From the NCBI GenBank assembly GCA_902785365.1, contig CACZYC010000003.1, positions 47,669 to 111,668 of the forward strand: a stretch of 64,000 bases of DNA, written 5' to 3'. Within the stretch, counting starts at the first letter, position 1, and each line of letters begins with the position of its first letter. A model generated the notes under the pieces. The model did no database searches and was not told the DNA's origin. It worked only from the letters and a program-made list of their open reading frames with translations. Both the position numbers and the translations under genes were made by a program. The DNA comes from an uncultured Ruminococcus sp. GTDB lineage: Bacteria; Bacillota; Clostridia; Oscillospirales; Acutalibacteraceae. Of the stretch, positions 41,383-51,703 are shown in pieces.

Positions 41383-42936
41383 ATGAAAAGGATTTTAAAA
41401 ATCATTATTCCCGCAATGATGATAATATGTACGTTATTGACGTCATTCCCATCGGGGGCAGCAAGCTTTTCTTCATTATCCAAGAATCCTGTATTTAACC
41501 ACGGAATTGACGTATCCCAGTGGAACGGGGATCTTGACTGGAAAAAGCTTCGGGAAAGCGGTGTAGAGTTCGCGTATATCAGAATCGGTTATTATCACAC
41601 AGGACAAGGATATATCGATTATAAATTCAAAGAAAACCTTAAAGCCTGTGTAGAGAACGGAATCGACTTCGGTGTTTATGTTTACTCATATGTATATACA
41701 TACTCAGAAACCGAAAAATGCGCCAAATGGGTAAAGAGCGTTCTTGATACAATGGGCAATTACACTAAGGATAAAGATACTATTCAGGTTGCCTATGATA
41801 TTGAGGATGAAGTTCAATCAAACGCTGTGCGCAACGGCAAGGTTACCCGCACATATATGCATAACGGCGTTCAGAAGTTCTGCAATAAGATTAAATCATA
41901 CGGTTATGAGCCTATTGTTTATTCTTTCGCGAGCTTTTTCAGCAGTTATCTTGATCTGAACAAATTCCAGAAAAAAGGAATCAGAATTTGGTACGCAAGC
42001 TGGCCGTATAACCCTGACTTAAAACAAAAGAGAGTTATGGAAAACGGTACATACGCTGATATCTGGCAGTTCTCCAGCTCCTACACCATAAACGGCACTG
42101 TGTTTGATACCAACGTATGCTATGATGATTTCTATGATTACTCAAAGGAAGACTCAAATCTGACAATCAAGAATCTTAAATCTTCGTACTCATACAAAAG
42201 CTCGGGTGTAAAACCCGGTATTAAAGTATACAGCGGCAGCACACTGCTCAAAAAGGGTACTGATTACAACGTTTTCTACTATAAAAACAAGCGTACAGGC
42301 AGAGCCAGAATGAAAATTGTGCGCTATAAGAACGGTAAGTACTACGAGTCTAAAACGGTTAAGTTTATCATCAGACCTGTTGCCGTTAAGAATCTTAAAG
42401 CAACTCCCTCTACTAATCAGATTAAATTAAAATGGGATAAGCTCAACGGAGCGATATCATATCAGATTCAGGAATACGACCCGTACGACGGCACTTACGG
42501 CCTTATTGACAGTATAAAAGGCACATCATACACTAACTACTTCCTTGATGAAGGAAAGGAGTACAAACTGCGTGTCAGAGCTGTTACAAAGCTGGACGAC
42601 GAGAAAGTATACGGAAACTACGCAACTGTTACGGTTAAAACCCTGTACAAAGCCGCAAAGCTTAATTCGGCAGCCTCAACAGCTAAAGGCAAAGCGACTG
42701 TAAAATGGACGCCTAAAACCGAAAACACAAAAGGCTACATCGTTCACTATTCCAAAACCAAGGACTTTAAAAACAAGAAGTCATACAAGATAAAACAAAA
42801 AACAGTTGATAATACAACTTTTTCCGGACTCAGCTCAAAAACACGCTACTACTTCAGAGTCAAAGCCTATAACTATGTTGACGGCAAGTATTTTTTCAGC
42901 AAATACAGTTCAACAAAATCAGTTATAATAAAATAA
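41383..42936 (+). CDS. Secreted GH25 muramidase with fibronectin III domains
   Basis: A 517-aa exported lysozyme-like protein that would cleave the MurNAc-GlcNAc bond of peptidoglycan. Signal peptide about residues 1-28 (basic start, hydrophobic IIIPAMMIICTLLTS). GH25 barrel about 40-260: HGIDVSQWNGDLDW, EFAYIRIGYYHTG and AYDIEDE, where Asp and Glu are the catalytic D-x-E type residues, then DIWQFSS. A beta-rich middle domain (~265-335) and two fibronectin III domains (~337-425 and ~430-517) follow. GGAAGG precedes the ATG at 41383. A self-wall remodelling role or a role against competitors are both possible. Confidence 0.88.
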   Translation: MKRILKIIIPAMMIICTLLTSFPSGAASFSSLSKNPVFNHGIDVSQWNGDLDWKKLRESGVEFAYIRIGYYHTGQGYIDYKFKENLKACVENGIDFGVYVYSYVYTYSETEKCAKWVKSVLDTMGNYTKDKDTIQVAYDIEDEVQSNAVRNGKVTRTYMHNGVQKFCNKIKSYGYEPIVYSFASFFSSYLDLNKFQKKGIRIWYASWPYNPDLKQKRVMENGTYADIWQFSSSYTINGTVFDTNVCYDDFYDYSKEDSNLTIKNLKSSYSYKSSGVKPGIKVYSGSTLLKKGTDYNVFYYKNKRTGRARMKIVRYKNGKYYESKTVKFIIRPVAVKNLKATPSTNQIKLKWDKLNGAISYQIQEYDPYDGTYGLIDSIKGTSYTNYFLDEGKEYKLRVRAVTKLDDEKVYGNYATVTVKTLYKAAKLNSAASTAKGKATVKWTPKTENTKGYIVHYSKTKDFKNKKSYKIKQKTVDNTTFSGLSSKTRYYFRVKAYNYVDGKYFFSKYSSTKSVIIK

Positions 42937-42950
42937 TATATACAAAAATT

Positions 42951-42984
42951 AAAGCCCAAAGCGTTTGCTTTGGGCTTTGTTTTA
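42951..42984. terminator. Bidirectional terminator between GH25 and the V-ATPase operon
   Basis: Perfect 12-base stem AAAGCCCAAAGC/GCTTTGGGCTTT with loop GTTT; followed by GTTTTAT on the plus strand and AATTTTTG on the minus strand, so it can serve both convergent operons. Confidence 0.9.
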
Positions 42985-43644
42985 TCCATGTTTACCTGAG
43001 TAGTTATGCGCTTTATCGAGCAGCATATCTTTAACCTTCATAAGCCTTGTACGGCTGCTTCGGTCATTTTCCTCAAGTTTCATAGTGATGTATTTGATTG
43101 TGTCCTGATACCTCGGTATCATAACATGTTCAAGAGAATTAACGCGGCGGCGAGTTTTTTCAATCTCAGCCGACATAAGCTCGCAGCTTTTCTCCATCTG
43201 AGCAAGTTTTATCAAATCGGGTAAAACATTGTTGAGCGACATAACAGCGTCGTCAAGCTCAAAGGAAGTAAAAGCGAAACCGTACGGATAAATATCTCCG
43301 CTGTCAGAAGTACGGGTGGATGTGGAAAACTCGGGAATCTCAACGCTCATAACGTTTTTGACTTCGGTCTCTATATTCACTTGTTGTTTGGGTGAAAGGA
43401 GAGAGGCGTCGAGGGATTCCTTTGACATAACCGCGCTCGCGTTGACAAAATGGTCGTTACATAAATTTATTTCACTTTCCACTTTATCTCTCAAGTCGCG
43501 TGTTTCTCTGACTAATTCGAGAAACTGTCTCATCAACTCGTCACGTTTATCCTTTAACATTTTGTGTCCGCGAACAGCGGTTTTAAGCTGACCTTTCAGC
43601 TTGTTGAGCTGCATTCGCGTAGGATTAACATTCATTACAGCCAT
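42982..43644 (-). CDS. atpD: V/A-type ATPase subunit D
   Basis: Central rotor shaft of the V/A-ATPase. 220 aa, long antiparallel coiled coil. It starts MAVMNVNPTRMQLNKLKGQLKT-like text (PTRMQLNKLKGQL is the family block) and ends with RRVNSLEHVMIPRYQDTIKYI, also diagnostic. Last gene of the operon, 12 bases after atpB; the shared terminator overlaps its stop. Confidence 0.95.
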   Translation of the reverse strand: MAVMNVNPTRMQLNKLKGQLKTAVRGHKMLKDKRDELMRQFLELVRETRDLRDKVESEINLCNDHFVNASAVMSKESLDASLLSPKQQVNIETEVKNVMSVEIPEFSTSTRTSDSGDIYPYGFAFTSFELDDAVMSLNNVLPDLIKLAQMEKSCELMSAEIEKTRRRVNSLEHVMIPRYQDTIKYITMKLEENDRSSRTRLMKVKDMLLDKAHNYSGKHG

Positions 43645-43656
43645 AAAAGCACCTGC

Positions 43657-45030
43657 TTACTGTTTTCCGTAGAATTCGTCGAGCATATCGTCTTTAATAC
43701 GCTTGAGTTCGCTTCTGGGGAGAATCTCAAGGAGTTTCCAGCCTATATCGAGGGTTTCCTCAATTGAGCGGTTCGCGTCATATCCCTGAGAAACATACTG
43801 TCTCTCGAATTGTTCAGCAAATTCCGCGTATTTCTTATCCATATCCGTAAGAGCAGCCTCACCAAGAATAACCATAAGCTCTCTGGCGTCTTTACCTCTG
43901 GCGTACGCCGCGAAGAGCTGGTTCATTGTGGCCGCGTGGTCTTTACGTGTACGGTCGGGTCCGATACCCTTATCTTTAAGACGTGAAAGCGAGGGTAGAA
44001 CGTCGATAGGAGGCGTTACACCCTTTCTGTACAGCTCACGGGAAAGAATAATCTGTCCCTCTGTGATATAGCCTGTAAGGTCGGGAATCGGGTGAGTCTT
44101 ATCATCCTCAGGCATTGTAAGAATCGGAATCAATGTGATTGAACCATTATTGCCTCTGAGTCTGCCCGCTCTCTCATAAAGAGTAGCAAGGTCGGTATAC
44201 ATGTAACCGGGGTAACCGCGGCGTCCAGGAACTTCCTTACGCGCGGCGGACACCTCTCGCAGAGCGTCGGCGTAGTTTGTAATATCAGTCATAATGACAA
44301 GAACGTGCATTCCGAGATCAAACGCGAGATATTCCGCGGCTGTCAAAGCCATACGAGGTGTAGCAATACGTTCGATAGCAGGGTCATTCGCGAGGTTTAC
44401 AAACATAACGGTACGGTCAATAGCGCCTGTCTCTTTAAAGGACTGAATAAAGTAGTCAGATTCCTCAAATGTAATACCCATTGCAGCGAACACAACCGCG
44501 AACTGCTCATTCTTACCTCTTACGGTAGCCTGACGCGCAATCTGAGCCGCAAGCTGAGCGTGGGGAAGACCTGAAGCGGAGAAAATAGGAAGCTTCTGTC
44601 CTCTTACAAGTGTGTTAAGTCCGTCAATCGCGGATACACCTGTCTGGATAAACTCCTGCGGATAGTTACGAGCCGCAGGGTTCATAGGTGTGCCGTTGAT
44701 ATCAAGTCTCTTTTCGGGAATAATAGCCGGGCCGTCGTCAATAGGATTACCGAGTCCGTCAAACACTCTGGAAAGCATATCGGAAGATACAGGAAGCTCC
44801 ATTGAACGACCGAGAAATCTTACCTTTGAGCCAGCGAGATTAATTCCTGAAGCGGATTCAAAAAGCTGTACAAGAGCGTTGTCTCCGTTTACTTCAAGTA
44901 CCTTGCATCGGCGTGTTTCGCCGTTGGGGAGCTCGATTTCGCCCAGTTCGTCATATTTAACATTTTCAACGTCGCTGACCATCATAAGAGGACCCGCGAC
45001 TTCCTGAATAGTACGATATTCCTTAGGCAT
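43657..45030 (-). CDS. atpB: V/A-type ATPase subunit B
   Basis: Non-catalytic nucleotide-binding-like subunit of the V1 hexamer. 457 aa. It lacks a P-loop, having [22 protein letters not shown] in that place, the expected situation for subunit [20 protein letters not shown] and [22 protein letters not shown] are standard. Its ATG overlaps the atpA stop by one base, giving the 1:1 coupling expected for the A3B3 ring. Confidence 0.96.
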   Translation of the reverse strand: MPKEYRTIQEVAGPLMMVSDVENVKYDELGEIELPNGETRRCKVLEVNGDNALVQLFESASGINLAGSKVRFLGRSMELPVSSDMLSRVFDGLGNPIDDGPAIIPEKRLDINGTPMNPAARNYPQEFIQTGVSAIDGLNTLVRGQKLPIFSASGLPHAQLAAQIARQATVRGKNEQFAVVFAAMGITFEESDYFIQSFKETGAIDRTVMFVNLANDPAIERIATPRMALTAAEYLAFDLGMHVLVIMTDITNYADALREVSAARKEVPGRRGYPGYMYTDLATLYERAGRLRGNNGSITLIPILTMPEDDKTHPIPDLTGYITEGQIILSRELYRKGVTPPIDVLPSLSRLKDKGIGPDRTRKDHAATMNQLFAAYARGKDARELMVILGEAALTDMDKKYAEFAEQFERQYVSQGYDANRSIEETLDIGWKLLEILPRSELKRIKDDMLDEFYGKQ

Positions 45031-46796
45031 TAATCTTCACTCCTTTTCAGCACGTCGTTTACTTCTTCATAAAGCTGAGCCTGAATTGATTCAAATTCAG
45101 CTTCAATCTTATCTTCTGGCTCGTATTTATATCTTCCTATGCGCTCACGCACAGGAAGATTTACAAGCAATTCAATATTGGCGCCCTTGTTAAGAGCTTC
45201 CAAAGCGTTGTCATAATAGCTCAAAATAGCTCTCATCATAAGAACCTGTTTTGTGAGCGAAGTATATGTATCAGTCGGGTCAAAAGCGTTCTGGTGCAGA
45301 TAGTCCTCGCGGATAGAGCGCGCTGACTCAAGCTTTAAGCGGTCGGGAGCTGAAAGAGCGTCCATACCAACAAGGTTTACAATCTCCTCAAGTTCAGCCT
45401 CATCCTGCAACAGAGCAAGCATTCTGCCTCTGAGCTCCATAAAGTCGGGAGCGGCGTTCTCAGAGAACCATTTTTCAAGCTGGTCTGTATACAATGAGTA
45501 ACTTGTCAGCCAGTTAATAGCGGGGAAGTGGCGTTTATACGCAAGGTTTGCGTCTAATCCCCAGAATACTTTTACAATTCTCAGCGTCGCCTGAGATACA
45601 GGCTCGGAAATATCACCGCCTGGAGGTGATACAGCGCCGATAACAGAAAGCGCTCCCTCGATATCTTCTGTACCATTTACGAGCACACGACCCGCTCTCT
45701 CATAAAACTGGGCAAGGCGGCTTCCGAGATACGCGGGATAACCTTCTTCACCGGGCATTTCCTCTAAACGTCCCGACATTTCTCTCAGAGCCTCAGCCCA
45801 ACGCGATGTCGAGTCAGCCATCAGAGCTACGGTATATCCCATATCACGGAAATACTCAGCAATGGTAATACCTGTATAGATTGAAGCCTCACGAGCGGCA
45901 ACAGGCATATCGGAAGTGTTGGCGATCAGCACTGTTCTCTCCATAAGAGAATTGCCGGTACGCGGGTCTTTTAGCTCAGGGAACTCATTAAGAACATCTG
46001 TCATTTCATTACCGCGTTCTCCGCAGCCTATATATACTATGATATCAGCAGCCGCCCATTTAGCGAGCTGGTGCTGAACAACAGTCTTACCTGAACCGAA
46101 AGGACCCGGAACAGCGGCTACACCGCCCTTAGCAAGAGGGAAGAGTGTGTCGATAGGTCTCTGACCTGTTGTAAGAAGAATATCAGGAGAAAGCTTCTTC
46201 TTGTAAGGTCTGCCGTTACGCACAGGCCATGTTGTGAACATTTTAATATCCTTATTACCATCGTCAGTTTTAACAACCGCAACGGTTTCGTCGATATCAA
46301 ACTCACCTTCTGTAATGCTTTCAACAGTACCCTCAATTTTGTCAGGTACCATAATTTTATGCAATACAGCGGCAGTTTCCTGAACAGTGCCTACAACATC
46401 GCCCGCTTTAACCTTGTCGCCAACCTTAGCTACAGGAGTAAAACGCCATTTCTTTTCATGGTCAAGCGAACTTACTTCTACACCGCGCTTTAGATTTGTT
46501 CCCGCGACTTTCATAATCTCGTTAAGAGGTCTCTGGATACCGTCATAGATAGCGCCGATAAGTCCGGGACCGAGCTCAACGGAAAGGGGAGCGCCCGTGG
46601 ATTCAACTTCCTCTCCGGGACCTAATCCTGAAGTTTCCTCATAAACCTGAATGGAAGCTTCATCACCGTGCATTTCTATTATTTCGCCTATAAGACGCTG
46701 TTTACTTACTCTTACAACGTCAAACATATTCGCGTCGCGCATTCCTTCGGCAATTACGAGAGGGCCCGCGACTTTGCTTATAATTCCTTTTTTCAA
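45030..46796 (-). CDS. atpA: V/A-type ATPase catalytic subunit A
   Basis: Catalytic ATP-hydrolysing subunit. 588 aa. The N-terminal barrel is followed by the bulge domain specific to A subunits (about 110-200), then the P-loop [14 protein letters not shown], the catalytic Glu in CGERGNEM, and [31 protein letters not shown] split over the usual blocks, with [13 protein letters not shown]. One-base overlap with atpB and 10 bases after atpF. Confidence 0.97.
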   Translation of the reverse strand: MKKGIISKVAGPLVIAEGMRDANMFDVVRVSKQRLIGEIIEMHGDEASIQVYEETSGLGPGEEVESTGAPLSVELGPGLIGAIYDGIQRPLNEIMKVAGTNLKRGVEVSSLDHEKKWRFTPVAKVGDKVKAGDVVGTVQETAAVLHKIMVPDKIEGTVESITEGEFDIDETVAVVKTDDGNKDIKMFTTWPVRNGRPYKKKLSPDILLTTGQRPIDTLFPLAKGGVAAVPGPFGSGKTVVQHQLAKWAAADIIVYIGCGERGNEMTDVLNEFPELKDPRTGNSLMERTVLIANTSDMPVAAREASIYTGITIAEYFRDMGYTVALMADSTSRWAEALREMSGRLEEMPGEEGYPAYLGSRLAQFYERAGRVLVNGTEDIEGALSVIGAVSPPGGDISEPVSQATLRIVKVFWGLDANLAYKRHFPAINWLTSYSLYTDQLEKWFSENAAPDFMELRGRMLALLQDEAELEEIVNLVGMDALSAPDRLKLESARSIREDYLHQNAFDPTDTYTSLTKQVLMMRAILSYYDNALEALNKGANIELLVNLPVRERIGRYKYEPEDKIEAEFESIQAQLYEEVNDVLKRSED

Positions 46797-46806
46797 ATCT
46801 TACACC

Positions 46807-47130
46807 TCAATTATTGAAGATTATATCAGAGCCGACTGCTTTTTCAACAAACGAAGACAGTCTTTTAGTTCCCGCTCCCACATTTCCTTTTACTCCCGGA
46901 ATAGGAATTACAGCGGGGACAAGGCTTTCTTCATAACGGCTTCTTTCTTTTTCGGAGGAATTAAAATACTCCTCTGTAATGTAAATAACAGCGTAATTAT
47001 CGGTGTCGGCTACATTCCGGAGAGTTTTAGCCGCATGCTCCGAATCATCACAAATATATATATCGAGACCGATTGCGGAAAAGCCTTTTATGCTTTCACT
47101 GTCACCGATAACAGCAATATTTTTAGCCAT
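46807..47130 (-). CDS. atpF: V/A-type ATPase subunit F
   Basis: Small rotor/regulatory subunit, about 107 aa. It begins KNIAVIGDSESIKGFSAIG with the typical Rossmann-like start and has YAVIYITEEYF and VIPIPGVKGNVG. I place the start at the ATG 47130, overlapping the atpC stop by eight bases; a GTG at 47139 with AAAGG upstream is an alternative giving three more residues. Confidence 0.9.
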   Translation of the reverse strand: MAKNIAVIGDSESIKGFSAIGLDIYICDDSEHAAKTLRNVADTDNYAVIYITEEYFNSSEKERSRYEESLVPAVIPIPGVKGNVGAGTKRLSSFVEKAVGSDIIFNN

Positions 47131-48094
47131 AAATCTCACGCAACCTTTCTCTTATAATTTCTTTATCGGCATTTGTTTTAAGACCGCTGGAAATGATGTG
47201 AATAACTTTCTTTTCAACCTCGTTGCCGAGATAATAGCCGATAAGCGGGTCAGCGCCTTCACTGAGACGTTTACAGCTTTCTTTAGCCATAACAGTCAGT
47301 TTATCGTCCACAAAGCGTTCAAACGCTATAGGGGATTTTTTGAACTGTTCTATCGCCTTGCCGCATTCATACTCGCTGTACTTTCCCAGTTCATCCAAAA
47401 GATAATCAAAACCTTTTAACGCAGCAGCGATTACAGAAGATTTTCTGAATTCCTTAACATCGCAAAGCGCTTTTTCAAGGAAATCAGCAGAAACATCACT
47501 ACGCGAGCTTCTAAGAGCAATTTTAATATTGTTATAAAACACAACAGTATTGATATAATCTTCGATGAATATCGAATCAAGCTCTTTCGATAATACTATC
47601 ATCTGCTCCATAACTGCCTTGTCTATAACAGCGTCACTCTCTCTGGCGTCGATTTTGTGAGCTAATATATCATACGCCTCTTTAGCCGCGGAACTAAGCC
47701 ACTCGGGAAGAATGTCAAACTTCTTATGTTCAACTGCTTTTTTGATTAATTCCGTATCAATAGTGACGGGAGAGAGGAGTAATTCATCGTGCATCTTATC
47801 CGACATAATACTCTTGAGAATAACTTTCAGATTGTGAGTGTCGTTCTGAATAAGAAAAACATTAAAAATCTCAAAATCAGGAGCAACCGATTTAAGGTAA
47901 TCCCAAACATCTTTTGTGTGAGCGCTTATAGCGTCATCAATATTTGAACTATCGGGGTACCCCTTGTCCAAAAGAAATCTCAGAAGCTCGCTCTCTGAAT
48001 TATAGCTGAGCATCTGATCGACATCAGCCGAAGTAAGCAAGGATTTCTCTTTGGCTCTTACGGAACCTATGGAATATTCATATGATAATGCCAT
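47123..48094 (-). CDS. atpC: V/A-type ATPase subunit C (d-type)
   Basis: Funnel-shaped helical subunit that links the rotor shaft to the membrane c-ring. 323 aa, three similar helical bundles. The family start is YSIGSVRAKEKSLLTSADVDQML, and ENDTHNLK-like text (IQNDTHNLKVILKS) and DPLIGYYLGNEVEKKVI with VRIIxxG-like IIHIISSGLK at the end are typical. Ten bases after atpE. Confidence 0.93.
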   Translation of the reverse strand: MALSYEYSIGSVRAKEKSLLTSADVDQMLSYNSESELLRFLLDKGYPDSSNIDDAISAHTKDVWDYLKSVAPDFEIFNVFLIQNDTHNLKVILKSIMSDKMHDELLLSPVTIDTELIKKAVEHKKFDILPEWLSSAAKEAYDILAHKIDARESDAVIDKAVMEQMIVLSKELDSIFIEDYINTVVFYNNIKIALRSSRSDVSADFLEKALCDVKEFRKSSVIAAALKGFDYLLDELGKYSEYECGKAIEQFKKSPIAFERFVDDKLTVMAKESCKRLSEGADPLIGYYLGNEVEKKVIHIISSGLKTNADKEIIRERLREIYG

Positions 48095-48103
48095 AATTCC
48101 TCC

Positions 48104-48685
48104 TTATTCCGCAAAGAGCTCACGGTTAATTAAATCCTCTAAATCATCGCGTTTAGCGGAAATTACCGCGGAGAAAGACATATTTTCTTCAATATCTCCG
48201 TCTTTAAGGATAAATCCGCCGTCGATATCCACAGCTTCTTTGCCTAGCTCAACGTCAAGACCGGATTCTTTCATCCTGTTTATAAAACCCGAAGGAACTC
48301 TGTTTAAGTCTTTTTTGTTGAGATAAACAATGCCCTTGGAGCCATTAAGCGAAGCGGCGAGCTTATACAGAGACTCAAAGTAGTCCTTGTCGTCCTGTCG
48401 GAGCAGCTTATTATAAACTGTATCAACGGTATTGTCGATTTCTTCTCTGCGGCTTTTGAGAATCGCGTTGCGGATTTCAAGCTCTACTTTACTCTTTGCG
48501 CCCGCGTTAATCTGAGCGATTCCCGCAAGAACCTTAGAGGAGTTTTCCTTTTCATTTTGTTCAATTTGCAATTTAGCTTCTTTAAGAATTTTATCACATT
48601 CAGCCTGAGCTTCCTGCTCAATAACTCTTATATTTTTGTCACAGTCTGATTTTATACGGTTAAGTATTTTGTCTTCTCCGTTCAT
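48104..48685 (-). CDS. atpE: V/A-type ATPase subunit E
   Basis: Peripheral-stalk subunit. 193 aa: a long N-terminal helix with charged heptads (DCDKNIRVIEQEAQAECDKI), which pairs with subunit H, and a C-terminal globular domain with GGFILKDGDIEENMSF, similar to the family G-G-hydrophobic-D-G-I pattern, followed by the expected LEDLINRELF. Thirty bases after atpK. Confidence 0.9.
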   Translation of the reverse strand: MNGEDKILNRIKSDCDKNIRVIEQEAQAECDKILKEAKLQIEQNEKENSSKVLAGIAQINAGAKSKVELEIRNAILKSRREEIDNTVDTVYNKLLRQDDKDYFESLYKLAASLNGSKGIVYLNKKDLNRVPSGFINRMKESGLDVELGKEAVDIDGGFILKDGDIEENMSFSAVISAKRDDLEDLINRELFAE

Positions 48686-48715
48686 ACAGACACCGCCTTT
48701 CCGATATTCGGCAAA

Positions 48716-49195
48716 TTAAATTTTGAGGGCAGGTACAGAAATAACTACCAGAAGTGATACGATAAACGCGAGAAGAGCGTAAATCTCAACGAGAGTTACC
48801 GATACCATAGCTTTAGAGAAGTTCCTGTCGTCTTTAGCGCTCATCGCAATACCCGAAACAGAAGCTCTGCCCTGAGCAAATCCCGAAACCATACCGCCGA
48901 TACCGATAGCGAGAGAAGCGCCCAAAAAAGCGAGTCCCTGGCCTACTGTAGGCATATCGCCGCCGAGTACGCCGCAGTTAACAAGAATAAGGAAACCTAC
49001 GATAAATCCGTAAAGTCCCTGTGTACCGGGGAGAAGAGTAAGTACGAGCATCTTACCGAATTTTGAAGAGTCCTCAGAGAGAACACCCATTGAAGCCTGA
49101 GCGGCGCCGCCTACACCTTTAGCTGAACCGAAGCCCGCGAGAGCTGTAGCGAGAGAAGCACCGACTATAGCGAAAAACATACCATTTGTAAACAT
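48716..49195 (-). CDS. atpK: V/A-type ATPase proteolipid subunit K with Na+-ligand set
   Basis: c-ring subunit of 159 aa, a fused pair of hairpins with four transmembrane helices. The ligand set known from the E. hirae Na+-ring is conserved: Leu55, Thr58 and Gln59 in LLPGTQGLYGF, Gln108 in SGFAQGRASVSG and Glu137 in TLVEIYALL. Only the second half carries the essential Glu; the first half has Gln in the matching place, as in other 16-kDa K subunits. Strongly suggests Na+ transport. Starts one base into the atpI stop. Confidence 0.95.
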   Translation of the reverse strand: MFTNGMFFAIVGASLATALAGFGSAKGVGGAAQASMGVLSEDSSKFGKMLVLTLLPGTQGLYGFIVGFLILVNCGVLGGDMPTVGQGLAFLGASLAIGIGGMVSGFAQGRASVSGIAMSAKDDRNFSKAMVSVTLVEIYALLAFIVSLLVVISVPALKI

Positions 49196-51174
49196 TATTT
49201 ATCCTCCTGAATTTTAATATACTTACTTTTAAGAGAGAAGGGTTCAAATTCCTGACCGCCGCCCTCATAAAATTTACTGAACATTTCTACATATTGCAAT
49301 CTCATGGTATGAACATATGAACCGAGCGCGTTAAGACCGATGTTGATAGCATGTCCTACCAAAAGAATAACAAACATAAATATTACTCCTATCAGACTCT
49401 TTCCGAACATTGTGGCGAGCATATTGAATACCTGAGCCATAACACCCGTGGTAAGTCCGAGAGCCAAAAGTCTTGAATAACTCAGCAAGTCGCTGATGTA
49501 ACCTGTGATGTCGTAAAGCGACGCGATACCGCCGATAACCTTACCGAATCCCTTTTTCTTTCTGCCCTGGGTGAGCAGCAATCCCACAGCGCACGCTATG
49601 GCGATTCCCACACCGATATAGAACACAACCTGAGACGTTGCCATTCCAACGCCCAAAACAGCGATTCCGATAAGCAGCATCATCCACAGTCCAGTATCAA
49701 AAAACGCTCCGCCGTAATCCTTATCTCTAAAGCAAATATAGAATTTACATCCCATACCTACAAGAATATGTATAAGCCCGAAAGCGATTGAGATAATCAT
49801 CAGCATCAAAGCGTCTTTTTGCGGGTCAATGGTTGGCCATGGAAGAATATCAGCCATAGTGATGTTAGCCCCTGTAAAGAAGTTATAAAGCGAAGCGGGA
49901 GCGTCGCCGAATATACTTCCGAAGACCAAACCCCAGAAAAATGTTGAGACACCGCAATACTGGAAGAGCTTTAGGTTTTCTCTCATTCTCTTATCAGGTT
50001 TAAAGACTTTCAAAACAATTCCGATCGCCACGACCATTAGCAGTCCGTATCCGGCGTCTGAGAACATCATTCCAAAGAAAAAGTAGAAGAAAAACGCGAG
50101 CAGAGGAGTGGGGTCTATGTCTGCATGGGACGGAGCCGCGTACATCATTAAAATGTTCTGCGCTGGTCTTGAAAAACGATTATTTTTCAATAAAACCGGA
50201 GCGTCATCGTCAGCGTCGCCGAACTCAATATAACATACAGCTACTCTGTCACACAATGCCGTGAGCTTTTCGCAATCTTGTTCGGGAATAAACCCGTTGA
50301 TTACAAACACATGACGTGTATGGTCAAGCTCGTTTATTACATTATATTTATCAGCCCTTATTCTGAAATAGTCCTGAGTTATTTTTATATCCTCACGACG
50401 AACGGATAATGAGATAATATCCTTGACAGCTCTCTCGTTTTCGAGCTCAATATCCTCGAGCTTTTTTCTGAGCTTTTCAGCTTTAACCTTTGGAGTATAG
50501 TGAGTTGGAGTCATAGGCTTTGAAAAGCCTAAGGTTCTAAGAGCGTCCTCAGCCATTGCCTTTTGGCTTATCGGAGCGAACAACACAATACAAGTCAGGT
50601 TTTCCGCGGCGTATTCAATCTCAAATTCAAATTCAAGCTTGGGATTCTCCGCAGCAATAGTCTCGGTCAATTCATTTTCAGTATAAACACGGGGGAGAGT
50701 GCCTATGAACACTGCGGTGGAGTCAGTATCCTTTGTGTTCAACGGAATATCAAGGTCTTTCCACACTTCAAGCTGATTCAAAGATGTATTGATACGAACT
50801 TTCTCGGCATTATTATCAATAATCTTCTTATTAAGCTCGTTGATATTGTTGCACACCCGCATTACTTCCGTAGATTTTGAAGCTATAACACCGATTTCAT
50901 CAGGATCAATCTCGCGCCTGCCTTTAAATGAGGAAAGAAGTCCCGATTTCTCTCGGGAATAATCATCCAGCACTTTAAGAGCCTGCTCAGTCAACGTGAC
51001 ATTCCTCTCAAATATCTGCATCTGAGATGTCATATCGACCATAGAGAACCCGTCAATATCGTCCTTATGCTTTCTGACCTGAATCAGCTCGCTGTCCTGT
51101 AAATGTTCCAGCAGCCGCTTACGGTCCTCTCTAAGAGCGACAATGCGGACGGTTTTCATTTTTAATTTTGCCAA
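49195..51174 (-). CDS. atpI: V/A-type ATPase subunit I (a-type)
   Basis: Stator subunit carrying the ion half-channels. 659 aa: a cytoplasmic N-half with two helical and globular parts (about 1-350), then a C-half of seven or eight transmembrane helices starting at TPLLAFFFYFFFGMMFSDAGYG, with LSYSRLLALGLTTGVMAQVFN carrying the essential Arg and the late VGHAINIGLNALGSYVHTMRLQYVEMF-type block (RLQYVEMFSKFYEGGG). 34 bases after atpH and overlapping atpK by one base. Confidence 0.95.
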   Translation of the reverse strand: MAKLKMKTVRIVALREDRKRLLEHLQDSELIQVRKHKDDIDGFSMVDMTSQMQIFERNVTLTEQALKVLDDYSREKSGLLSSFKGRREIDPDEIGVIASKSTEVMRVCNNINELNKKIIDNNAEKVRINTSLNQLEVWKDLDIPLNTKDTDSTAVFIGTLPRVYTENELTETIAAENPKLEFEFEIEYAAENLTCIVLFAPISQKAMAEDALRTLGFSKPMTPTHYTPKVKAEKLRKKLEDIELENERAVKDIISLSVRREDIKITQDYFRIRADKYNVINELDHTRHVFVINGFIPEQDCEKLTALCDRVAVCYIEFGDADDDAPVLLKNNRFSRPAQNILMMYAAPSHADIDPTPLLAFFFYFFFGMMFSDAGYGLLMVVAIGIVLKVFKPDKRMRENLKLFQYCGVSTFFWGLVFGSIFGDAPASLYNFFTGANITMADILPWPTIDPQKDALMLMIISIAFGLIHILVGMGCKFYICFRDKDYGGAFFDTGLWMMLLIGIAVLGVGMATSQVVFYIGVGIAIACAVGLLLTQGRKKKGFGKVIGGIASLYDITGYISDLLSYSRLLALGLTTGVMAQVFNMLATMFGKSLIGVIFMFVILLVGHAINIGLNALGSYVHTMRLQYVEMFSKFYEGGGQEFEPFSLKSKYIKIQEDK

Positions 51175-51208
51175 TTTAGCATCACCACACTTTTGTGTAT
51201 AAAAGGTT

Positions 51209-51520
51209 TCAGTTTAGTATAAAGTCTAAGGCTTTATTTACAACATTTTCACGATTTTTATCCGCTTTAGATTTTATCAAATCACACTTACTGTCAGCGG
51301 CTTTTTTAGCTTTAATAAGCTCATTTTCACCGTCAACTCTGGCGGATTCATATCGTTTTTCAGCTTCTTTGTCAGACTTGGATTGAGCGTCGATAATCAA
51401 CTGCTTTGCCTGTACTTTGGCGTCGTCGATTTTCTTCTGAGCGGACTCTTTGGCTTCTCTCTCACGAGCATAAGCTTCATCCTCAGCCTGACGTATAGCG
51501 TCTAAGATATCTTTAGCCAT
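51209..51520 (-). CDS. atpH: V/A-type ATPase subunit H/G (peripheral stalk)
   Basis: First gene of the operon. A 103-aa, entirely coiled-coil protein (residues ~5-95) rich in Ala, Lys, Glu and Asp, for example IRQAEDEAYAREREAKESAQ. It fits the NtpF/AhaH stalk helix that pairs with subunit E. Sequence is low in unique motifs; position before atpI is the main evidence. GGAGA lies just before the ATG. Confidence 0.85.
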   Translation of the reverse strand: MAKDILDAIRQAEDEAYAREREAKESAQKKIDDAKVQAKQLIIDAQSKSDKEAEKRYESARVDGENELIKAKKAADSKCDLIKSKADKNRENVVNKALDFILN

Positions 51521-51569
51521 AATATTCTCCTTAGTATGGTCTTGGATTGCTTAAAATACAACCTTATTT

Positions 51570-51598
51570 ATAATAACACAAAACTCTTTAATAATCAA
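51570..51598 (-). promoter_or_regulatory. Promoter of the V-ATPase operon
   Basis: On the minus strand TTGATT (51593-51598), 17-base spacer, TATTAT (51570-51575), about 50 bases before atpH. Confidence 0.65.
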
Positions 51599-51689
51599 TA
51601 AATTTACAATATTTTTTTGATATATACGGAGAATATCAGTCTGTATTATAAACGGCTACAAATCTCGATTTAAACACAAAATTTTAAAA

Positions 51690-51703
51690 GCGGAGACGGC
51701 GAG
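51690..51703 (-). repeat. 14-bp remnant of the tRNA-Ser(CGA) 3' end
   Basis: GCGGAGACGGCGAG is identical to 51880-51893, the 3' terminal part of tRNA-Ser(CGA) in the same orientation, 190 bases away. It marks the far edge of repeat locus B, as 39161 does for locus A. Confidence 0.85.

Noticed and set aside
40563..41483. 306-codon version of the hypothetical gene starting at 41483
   Set aside because: The extra 80 codons cross the promoter and signal peptide region of the GH25 gene; ATG 41243 has a ribosome site.
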